From M3007 sp964392655 (GTDB taxonomy: Bacteria; Bacteroidota; Bacteroidia; Chitinophagales; Saprospiraceae), in NCBI GenBank assembly GCA_964392655.1, contig CAYMQY010000036.1, forward strand, positions 1-25,148: a stretch of DNA of 25,148 nt, in the 5' to 3' direction. The stretch's first letter is position 1. Every line of letters begins with the position of its first letter. The notes under the pieces were generated by a model, which was not told the origin of the DNA, did not search any database, and saw nothing but the letters and a program-made list of their open reading frames with translations. The position numbers were made by a program, and so were the translations under genes. This document shows, piece after piece, positions 1-5,798 of this stretch.

Positions 1-88
1 CGATGTGCGCAGCAGGTCCGCCGAAGGCGATGAAGCCGAGTTTGAGGAAGAGGGCAGCGATTTCGGGGAGACTGCTTTTTTCGGCCAT
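1..88 (-). CDS. chrA: Chromate transporter (ChrA family), N-terminal fragment
   Basis: Only the first 29 codons are inside the window; the gene runs off the left edge. The visible start reads MAEKSSLPEIAALFLKLGFI followed by AFGGPAAHI, which is the conserved first membrane segment of the CHR (chromate ion transporter) family, whose hallmark is the LFxxFLxLGxxAFGGPxAHI block. Family members export chromate, and some may carry sulfate-like anions; specificity cannot be judged from this fragment. It is transcribed leftward, away from the ArsR-rhodanese gene, and the two share a 90-base intergenic region with a strong palindrome, so joint control is plausible. The ATG at 88 is the only reasonable start and follows a good TAnnTTTG promoter. 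Confidence 0.8.
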   Translation of the reverse strand, partial: MAEKSSLPEIAALFLKLGFIAFGGPAAHI

Positions 89-97
89 TTTTTAAGG

Positions 98-130
98 CAA
101 ACGTAGGACTTTGGATTCAAAATAATCAAA
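98..130 (-). promoter_or_regulatory. Bacteroidota-type promoter for chrA
   Basis: On the minus strand, TTTG (127-130) is followed 21 nt later by TACGTTTG (98-105), an exact match to the Bacteroidota TAnnTTTG -7 element with a plausible -33 element. The start codon begins only 9 nt after the last G, so the leader would be a few bases long. Seen by eye; the transcription start is inferred. Confidence 0.6.
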
Positions 131-131
131 A

Positions 132-165
132 ATCAAGTATTCAATTTATTTATTGAATACTTGAT
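132..165. promoter_or_regulatory. Perfect 14+14 bp palindrome, probable ArsR operator
   Basis: The left arm ATCAAGTATTCAAT (132-145) and right arm ATTGAATACTTGAT (152-165) are perfect reverse complements separated by 6 nt. AT-rich inverted repeats of this kind are the usual operator of ArsR-family dimers. It ends two bases before the -7 element of the arsR promoter and covers the place where its -33 element would be, and it lies just upstream of the divergent chrA promoter. Autoregulation of the arsR operon, and perhaps control of chrA, is the simple inference. Confidence 0.7.
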
Positions 166-166
166 A

Positions 167-174
167 TACCTTTG
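167..174 (+). promoter_or_regulatory. -7 promoter element of the arsR operon
   Basis: TACCTTTG matches the Bacteroidota TAnnTTTG -7 consensus exactly. No clear -33 TTTG is seen; its expected place is inside the palindrome. The ATG at 179 begins 5 nt after the element, so transcription is predicted to start at or next to the start codon, giving a leaderless or nearly leaderless mRNA. Confidence 0.5.
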
Positions 175-178
175 GCCC

Positions 179-817
179 ATGGAAAAACGCGCATTCAAAG
201 ACAGCATCTACACCGCTATTGCCGGCATGACCAAGGCATTTTCCAATGCCAACCGCCTCGAAATCATGGACCTGCTGGCCAATGGCGAAAAAACCGTGGA
301 GCAGATCGCCAACCAGACGGCTATTTCGGTAGCCAATGCCTCGCAGCACTTGCAGGTACTGAAAACGGCGCGTTTGGTGAATAGCCGGCGGGAGGGCAAT
401 TTCATGTTTTACTCCCTAAATGGCCCGAAAGCCTACTCCGCCTGGAAAGCCCTGCGCGACTTTGCCCTGGAGCAGGAACCTGCCGTGCAAATGACCATGC
501 AGCGCTTCAGGAAAACACCCGAAAGTCCGGACGGCTCGGCGCGAAGAACCTTGCACGCCGCCGACGGGGTGCTGTACCTTGATGTCCGTGCTGCCGATGA
601 GTACGCCGCCGGGCACCTGCCGGAAGCGCTATCCATCCCGGTGGGCGAACTGGCCGGGCGTCTGGGAGAACTTCCCCGCGACAAAACCATCATTGCCTAC
701 TGCCGGGGGCCGTTCTGCACCGACGCCGACGAGGCCGTACAATTGCTTCAATCCAGGGGCTTCAAGGCTGTACGGCTCGAAGCAAGTTATCTGGATATTC
801 AAATAGACAACAACTGA
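179..817 (+). CDS. ArsR-family repressor fused to a rhodanese domain
   Basis: A 212-residue protein in two parts. Residues 1-95 form an ArsR winged helix with recognition helix SVANASQHLQVLK, typical of the ArsR-rhodanese subgroup whose members begin MEKRxFKDxLY; this conserved beginning fixes the ATG at 179 rather than the upstream in-frame codon at 161, which lies in the operator. Residues 115-212 are a rhodanese domain with active-site loop YCRGPFC (Cys175 and Cys180). The helix-turn-helix half has no cysteines, so it lacks the ELCVCDL metal site of classical ArsR; sensing through sulfur chemistry on the rhodanese cysteine, as in persulfide sensors, is an inference. The rhodanese C-terminus is short and lacks the usual GGxxxW end. 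The stop overlaps the next start (TGATG), so the two are probably translationally coupled. Confidence 0.88.
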   Translation: MEKRAFKDSIYTAIAGMTKAFSNANRLEIMDLLANGEKTVEQIANQTAISVANASQHLQVLKTARLVNSRREGNFMFYSLNGPKAYSAWKALRDFALEQEPAVQMTMQRFRKTPESPDGSARRTLHAADGVLYLDVRAADEYAAGHLPEALSIPVGELAGRLGELPRDKTIIAYCRGPFCTDADEAVQLLQSRGFKAVRLEASYLDIQIDNN

Positions 818-2097
818 TGGCGACCATTTCCAACACGACAATTGCACTTGGGCTGCGCCAAAACTGGAGGCAGTTTGCCCTGCTGGTCATCATCAACGCT
901 TTTGTCGGCGGAATGGTGGGCATGGAGCGCAGCATCTTGCCGCAGTTGGCCGAGGCTGAATTCGGCATTGCGGCCAAAACAGCCATCCTGTCGTTCATCG
1001 TGGCCTTCGGCGTGGCCAAGGCACTGGCTAATCTAGGCACGGGTATTCTGGCCCAGCGGCTGGGCCGCAAAAACCTGCTGCTGCTCGGCTGGGCGCTCGG
1101 CCTGCCGGTGCCGTTTCTGCTGATGTTTGCGCCGACCTGGGGGTGGATCGTGGCGGCCAACCTGCTGCTGGGCATCCACCAGGGCTTTGCCTGGTCGGCC
1201 ACCGTGGTGATGAAAATTGACCTGGCGGGCGAACGCGACCGCGGCCTGGCGATGGGGCTGAACGAATTTGCCGGTTACCTCGCCGTGGCGGCGGCTGCAT
1301 TTGCCAGCGCCTGGCTGGCCGGCGTATACGGACTGCGGCCGTATCCGTTTTACCTCGGCGTCGGGCTTTCCGTAACCGGCATTCTGGCTACCTGGCTCCT
1401 CGTGCGCGACACCCATGCGCACGTGGCAGCCGAAGCCGTACAAAGTTCGATCGCCCGGCTCGGCAATATTTTCACCGACACGACCTGGCGGCACCGGAAT
1501 CTGGGTTCCGTGACCATGACCGGCCTGGTAAATAACCTGAACGACGGCATGGTATGGGGCCTGCTGCCGGTGCTCCTGATTCAGCGCGGCATGACGTTGC
1601 CCGAAACGGGTATGCTGGCCGCCGTCTATCCGGCCGTGTGGGGTCTGGGGCAGTTGTTCTCCGGCCGCTTGTCCGATTTTATCTGCAAAAAAGACCTGCT
1701 GCTGTGGGGTATGCTGCTGCAAGGAGCAGCTCTGGCGGGTCTGGCTTTCGCTTACAACTTTTGGCTGTTTGCGGGGCTACTCACCCTGCTCGGTTGGGGC
1801 ACGGCTATGGTATATCCGACTTTTTTGGCGTCCATTGCCGAAAACACGCATCCATACGACCGTGCCAAAAGCCTCGGGGTGTTTCGGTTTTGGCGGGACA
1901 TGGGCTACGCTATCGGCGCATTGCTGACGGGTATTCTGGCCGATCTGTTCGGCATACCGGTCAGTATCGTTGCAGTAGGTTTGCTGACACTTGCCGCCGG
2001 CCTGGGAGCCAATTATCGCATGCGTTGCCGAACGGAAAATCCAGCATTCTGGGCATGGGTATTCCGCAAGCCTGTTTTTTCAATGCACAAACACTGA
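817..2097 (+). CDS. Major facilitator superfamily transporter
   Basis: A 426-residue membrane protein with about 12 hydrophobic segments. The loop between helices 2 and 3 carries the MFS motif A (GILAQRLGRK), and a second copy, SGRLSDFICKK, appears in the corresponding loop of the C-terminal half. This two-half pattern and the length are normal for MFS drug or ion exporters. It overlaps the regulator gene by one base and is followed after 3 bases by the methyltransferase, so the three form one operon under the ArsR-rhodanese protein. The substrate is unknown. The context (ArsR repressor, rhodanese, divergent chrA) suggests export of a toxic oxyanion, metalloid or sulfur compound, but that is inference. 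The last 20 residues are hydrophilic and not typical of the family. Confidence 0.85.
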   Translation: MATISNTTIALGLRQNWRQFALLVIINAFVGGMVGMERSILPQLAEAEFGIAAKTAILSFIVAFGVAKALANLGTGILAQRLGRKNLLLLGWALGLPVPFLLMFAPTWGWIVAANLLLGIHQGFAWSATVVMKIDLAGERDRGLAMGLNEFAGYLAVAAAAFASAWLAGVYGLRPYPFYLGVGLSVTGILATWLLVRDTHAHVAAEAVQSSIARLGNIFTDTTWRHRNLGSVTMTGLVNNLNDGMVWGLLPVLLIQRGMTLPETGMLAAVYPAVWGLGQLFSGRLSDFICKKDLLLWGMLLQGAALAGLAFAYNFWLFAGLLTLLGWGTAMVYPTFLASIAENTHPYDRAKSLGVFRFWRDMGYAIGALLTGILADLFGIPVSIVAVGLLTLAAGLGANYRMRCRTENPAFWAWVFRKPVFSMHKH

Positions 2098-2100
2098 TTC

Positions 2101-2724
2101 ATGGATGTCGCAGCTAAATCGCACTGGGAAACCCTGTATGCCGGCAAGTCCGAGCAGGAATACAGCTGGTTTCAGTCGTTCCCGCAAACCAGCATCGGGT
2201 TCATCGGGCAATTTCACCTGCCGCCGGATGCCCGGATTATTGACATCGGCGGCGGCGACAGCCGATTGGTGGATGCACTGCTTGAGCGTGGTTTTTCCAA
2301 TATTTCCGTGCTCGATATTTCCGCCAAAGCGATTGAAAAAGCCAAACAACGCCTGGGGGATCTGGCGGAAAAGGTACACTGGATCGAATGCGACATCAGC
2401 GAATTTGAACCTGAACCCGGAGCATTCGACCTCTGGCACGACCGGGCGGCGTTTCACTTTCTGACCACCGAACCGCAGGTTGCCCGCTATGCCGACATGG
2501 CCGGGCGGGCCGTCTGCCCAGGCGGGTACCTGGTGCTCGGCACTTTTTCGCCCGACGGACCCAAAAAATGCAGCGGGCTGGACATCCGGCAGTACTCCCG
2601 GGCGACGATGCAGGCCATATTTGCTCCCTGGTTCCGGCGTATCCGGTGTGCGGAAACAGAACACTTGACGCCGTTTCAGACCAAGCAACATTTTCTGTTC
2701 TGCGGGTTTAGGCGGCGGCGCTGA
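2101..2724 (+). CDS. Class I SAM-dependent methyltransferase
   Basis: A 207-residue cytosolic enzyme. The SAM-binding motif I is DIGGGDS (residues 48-54), followed by the ribose-binding acid of LDIS (Asp72), an acidic ECDIS segment (Asp98) and the family-specific DLWHDRAAFHFL (110-121), then CPGGYLVLGTFSPDGP. The WHDRAxFHFL and GPxxCSGL blocks mark a small family of short methyltransferases often annotated only as class I. It starts 3 bases after the MFS stop and so belongs to the arsR operon. Methylation of a metalloid or thiol before or instead of export is a reasonable guess. Nothing in the sequence identifies the acceptor substrate. Confidence 0.85.
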   Translation: MDVAAKSHWETLYAGKSEQEYSWFQSFPQTSIGFIGQFHLPPDARIIDIGGGDSRLVDALLERGFSNISVLDISAKAIEKAKQRLGDLAEKVHWIECDISEFEPEPGAFDLWHDRAAFHFLTTEPQVARYADMAGRAVCPGGYLVLGTFSPDGPKKCSGLDIRQYSRATMQAIFAPWFRRIRCAETEHLTPFQTKQHFLFCGFRRRR

Positions 2725-2780
2725 CCATACCAGCGTTCCGTATACAGAATGTCAATGATTTTCCAACAGCGTTTTTTTAC

Positions 2781-2813
2781 TTGCATACACGGAATCATTT
2801 TCCGCTACATTTG
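2781..2813 (+). promoter_or_regulatory. Promoter for the inorganic-carbon uptake operon
   Basis: TTG (2781-2783) and, 22 nt later, TACATTTG (2806-2813), an exact TAnnTTTG match. Transcription would begin near 2820, which excludes the in-frame ATG at 2781 as the start of the next gene and favours the ATG at 2847. No convincing terminator was seen after the methyltransferase at 2724. Confidence 0.55.
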
Positions 2814-2846
2814 CTGCGTTTTTTTCCGCTTTGGAAATACTATCCG

Positions 2847-3206
2847 ATGAAAAGGTTTCTCGCCGCCTTTCTGGTTCTGGTTTTTTGGCAAGCGCTTTCG
2901 TTGCGTTTGCACCACTCTGTGGAGGCTTTCAGCAAGCCTTTGGGACTGGAGTGGATGTTGGAACTGGATGAAACGCTGGAACTGGAACAGGACTCGCCCT
3001 CCTGGGATGAATCCGGCGACTCGGATACCGACGACGACAACTACCTTCCCTTTTCCCCCGGCCCGACGGGCTTGTTTTCGGAAAACCTTTTTGCTGTTTT
3101 ATCCGACTTCCTGAGTTCGGAAACCTCCCGCTGGCGGCACTGCGCCGCCGAAAAGGGCGCCAAAGTGCCCCTGTACCTGTTGTACCACCACCTGAAGGGG
3201 TACTAA
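2847..3206 (+). CDS. Small exported acidic protein, unknown family
   Basis: A 119-residue protein that I do not recognise. It begins MKRFLAAFLVLVFWQALSLR, a basic start followed by a hydrophobic stretch that reads as a signal peptide or a single membrane anchor. The middle is strongly acidic (residues about 38-65, rich in E and D, including SGDSDTDDDN), and the end is hydrophobic and basic (PLYLLYHHLKGY). The ATG at 2847 is chosen because the promoter at 2781-2813 would start transcription after the upstream in-frame ATG at 2781 and because the signal-like segment then sits at the terminus. It is the first gene after that promoter and precedes the SulP gene by 177 bases, so it may be the leader gene of the carbon-uptake operon. 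Any role there is inference from position alone. Confidence 0.6.
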   Translation: MKRFLAAFLVLVFWQALSLRLHHSVEAFSKPLGLEWMLELDETLELEQDSPSWDESGDSDTDDDNYLPFSPGPTGLFSENLFAVLSDFLSSETSRWRHCAAEKGAKVPLYLLYHHLKGY

Positions 3207-3383
3207 TTCCCGCTCATTTTTTCAGTACGTTTTCCACACCCGGAAACGCCTCGCCCGGCTACGACTCCGGAGTGTGCGGATTTCCATTCTTTTCACCACA
3301 GCATACATCCGGTATGCCGGCAACGGCAGCAAACAGCCACATAGCCTCGCCCGGAGGTGTGCTGAACACGTACTTTTTTGAAA
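3207..3383 (+). other. Intergenic region before the SulP gene
   Basis: This 177-base gap has no supportable gene. It contains the 11-mer GCCTCGCCCGG twice (about 3248 and 3347) and TTCTTTTCACCACAG (3287-3301), which differs by one base from part of the repeat arm at 13281-13297. TACGTTTT (3226-3233) is one base off the -7 consensus but has no -33 partner. No clear terminator or second promoter could be defended, so read-through from the upstream promoter into SulP is possible. Confidence 0.3.
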
Positions 3384-4997
3384 ATGAGCATTCCATCCAA
3401 AAACAAACTCGTGCCGCCGGCCGACGGTCTGGCCGGACTAAAAGAGCACTGGACCACCGATGCCACTTCCGGTTTCATCGTTTTCCTGCTGGCGCTTCCG
3501 CTCAGCCTCGGTATTGCCAAAGCCTCCGAATTTCCGCCCCTGATGGGGCTTGTCTCGGCCATCATCGGCGGTCTGGTCGTCACTTTTTTTGCCGGCTCGC
3601 GGCTGACCATCAAAGGCCCGGCTGCCGGACTTATCGTCATCGTAGCCGGAGCCGTTACCGATTTGGGTGGCGGCGACACGGGCTGGCACCTGGCCCTCGG
3701 CGCCATGGTAGTGGCCGGTATCATCCAGATCCTGTTCGGGGTCTTCAAACTGGGCCGTTTGGTGGATATTTTTCCCCTCTCCGCCATTCACGGGATGCTG
3801 GCGGCCATCGGCATCATCATTATTGCCAAACAAATACCAGTGCTGCTCGACGTGAACCCGGCCCTGGCCAAAGGCAAAGGTCCGTTCGAGTTGCTGGCGG
3901 CAATTCCCGAATTTATAGCCCAACTCGACCCGCGTGCAACTGCGATCGGCTTGGTCAGTTTTGCCATTATGATGGGTTGGCCCTACGTCAGAAATTCCTA
4001 CCTGCAAAAAATTCCTGCTCCCTTGCTCGTGTTGCTGATTGCCATTCCGGCCGAACTGGCGATGGATTTTCAGCACACCGAACCGCCTTATGCCCTGGTA
4101 CACATCGGTAATTTGCTCGACAACATCCACCTCAACGTCCAGTTTGACGGCCTCGCACACATGGCATTGTTTGCCAAATATGTTGTCATGTTCGCCCTTG
4201 TCGGCACACTGGAATCGCTGCTCACCGTCAAGGCCATTGACATGCTCGACCCGTACAAGCGCAAATCGGATGCGAACAAGGACCTGATCGCCATCGGCGT
4301 CGGCAATACGCTGGCTGCCGTACTTGGCGGCTTGCCCATGATTTCGGAAGTGGCGCGTAGTTCGGCCAATGTAAACAACGGGGCCAAAACGCGCTGGGCC
4401 AATTTTTTCCACGGGTTTTTTATCCTTGTTTTTGTTTTGTTGGCGGTGCGGTTTATCGAAATGATCCCGAATACGGCGTTGGCGGCCATGCTCATCACGG
4501 TGGGCATTAAACTGGCGCACCCGAAAGAGTTTGTCCACATTTTCCAGATCGGCAAGGAACAACTGGCGATTTTTTTGGTCACCATTTTCTTTACGCTCTA
4601 CGAAGACCTGTTAGTGGGTATTTTTGCCGGTATGGCACTTAAAATGCTGATTCACCTGTATCATGGCGCACCTTTCGGCGCCTTGTTCCGCTCGCCGGCG
4701 AGTGTGTCGTTCGAAGACAGCCACTATCTGGTGGAAGTGGAGAAATCGGCGGTGTTCACCAACTGGCTCGGTCTGAAAAGCAAATTGGAGGCTATCCCAC
4801 AGGGCATGCACCTGAAAATTGACCTCTCGAAAACCCATTTGGTGGATCACTCGGTGATGGAAAACCTGCACCATTTCGAGCATGATTATATCCATGCAGG
4901 CGGTCACGTGGAAATTATCGGACTGGACGACCACAAACCGTTGTCCAACCACAAACTGGCAGCCCGGAAAAAATCGAAACCTGCTGCCACAGCATAA
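3384..4997 (+). CDS. SulP-family anion (probable bicarbonate/sulfate) transporter with STAS domain
   Basis: A 537-residue inner-membrane protein. The first 410 residues hold the SulP transmembrane core, starting with TSGFIVFLLALPLSLGIAKA and then SRLTIKGPAAGLIVIVAGAV, conserved SulP helix 1 and helix 3 blocks. Residues 430-520 form a cytoplasmic STAS domain with IDLSKTHLVDHSVMENL (479-495). SulP proteins move sulfate, or bicarbonate with sodium as in cyanobacterial BicA. Here the neighbours are DabA and DabB, so bicarbonate is the better guess, though sulfate is not excluded. The ATG at 3384 is preferred to an in-frame TTG two codons upstream. It is followed after 17 bases by the DUF2490 gene, consistent with a single operon. 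Confidence 0.85.
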   Translation: MSIPSKNKLVPPADGLAGLKEHWTTDATSGFIVFLLALPLSLGIAKASEFPPLMGLVSAIIGGLVVTFFAGSRLTIKGPAAGLIVIVAGAVTDLGGGDTGWHLALGAMVVAGIIQILFGVFKLGRLVDIFPLSAIHGMLAAIGIIIIAKQIPVLLDVNPALAKGKGPFELLAAIPEFIAQLDPRATAIGLVSFAIMMGWPYVRNSYLQKIPAPLLVLLIAIPAELAMDFQHTEPPYALVHIGNLLDNIHLNVQFDGLAHMALFAKYVVMFALVGTLESLLTVKAIDMLDPYKRKSDANKDLIAIGVGNTLAAVLGGLPMISEVARSSANVNNGAKTRWANFFHGFFILVFVLLAVRFIEMIPNTALAAMLITVGIKLAHPKEFVHIFQIGKEQLAIFLVTIFFTLYEDLLVGIFAGMALKMLIHLYHGAPFGALFRSPASVSFEDSHYLVEVEKSAVFTNWLGLKSKLEAIPQGMHLKIDLSKTHLVDHSVMENLHHFEHDYIHAGGHVEIIGLDDHKPLSNHKLAARKKSKPAATA

Positions 4998-5014
4998 AAG
5001 AAAACGCGCACATC

Positions 5015-5794
5015 ATGGTAAAAAAAGTTCTGATCGCAGGGGCTGTACTACTTGCCCTGCTATCCCATAATTTATCGGCCCAACAAACACCGTTGCACCA
5101 GTATGCCGTCAACCACAACGCCTGGTTCATGTACTTCGGCGACCACAAGTTCAGCGACCGGTGGGGGGTACACCTTGAGGCACAATTCCGCCGCTACGAT
5201 TGGGGCGCGTCGCCACAGCAATTACTGCTGCGCACCGGCCTGAACTACCACTTTTCCCCACAGGTGTTCGCCACCGTGGGCTATTGTTTTGTAGAAACGT
5301 ACCCGTATGGCGATTTTCCGGTGAAGGCTACCTTTCCCGAACATCGCCTGTGGGAACAAATTCAGATCAAATCGCAAGCCGGCCCTTTTGAATGGGTCAA
5401 CCGCCTGCGCCTCGAGCAGCGGTTTTCCCAACTCCCGGTATCCGACGACACCGGCGCTTACGAGCCGGGCGACGCCGTGTACACCAACCGGGCGCGTATT
5501 CTCAACCGGTTTTCTATACCGTTCAAGGGCAAAACCATTGAGGATAAATCCCTGTACGCTACGGTGTACGACGAGGTGCTTATCGGTTTCGGGAAAAACG
5601 TGGCTGCCAATTTTTTTGACCAAAACCGCCTGTATGCGGCAATCGGCTACCGGATTCCCAAAGTCGGGCGCCTCGAAATCGGTTACCTGTACCAGACAAT
5701 TTACAAACCCGACGGCATCAAAATCGAACAAAACCACACCCTGCAGGTGGGGCTGAGTTCGACGCTTGATTTCTACAAAAAAACAACAAAATAA
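5015..5794 (+). CDS. DUF2490 outer-membrane protein
   Basis: A 259-residue protein with a signal peptide (MVKKVLIAGAVLLALLSHNLSAQ, cleavage after residue 22) and an alternating aromatic, beta-rich body. The block WFMYFGDHKFSDRWGVHLEA is the DUF2490 signature, a family of probable outer-membrane beta-barrels of unknown function. The terminal strand ends with LQVGLSSTLDFY, similar to a barrel closing strand. It sits between SulP and DabA with gaps of 17 and 4 bases, so co-transcription with the carbon-uptake genes is nearly certain. A role as a pore or envelope accessory for bicarbonate uptake is inferred from that position only; DUF2490 proteins also occur in unrelated contexts. Confidence 0.8.
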   Translation: MVKKVLIAGAVLLALLSHNLSAQQTPLHQYAVNHNAWFMYFGDHKFSDRWGVHLEAQFRRYDWGASPQQLLLRTGLNYHFSPQVFATVGYCFVETYPYGDFPVKATFPEHRLWEQIQIKSQAGPFEWVNRLRLEQRFSQLPVSDDTGAYEPGDAVYTNRARILNRFSIPFKGKTIEDKSLYATVYDEVLIGFGKNVAANFFDQNRLYAAIGYRIPKVGRLEIGYLYQTIYKPDGIKIEQNHTLQVGLSSTLDFYKKTTK

Positions 5795-5798
5795 CGCT

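Noticed and set aside
1991..2464. Possible overlapping frame joining the end of the MFS gene to the methyltransferase
   Set aside because: Both flanking proteins are intact in their own frames and the joining frame has no motifs, so there is no sign of a frameshift.
5766..5798. Earlier start for dabA
   Set aside because: It overlaps the DUF2490 gene by 29 bases and adds residues not expected before the conserved FDLKHVLHELRHY beginning.
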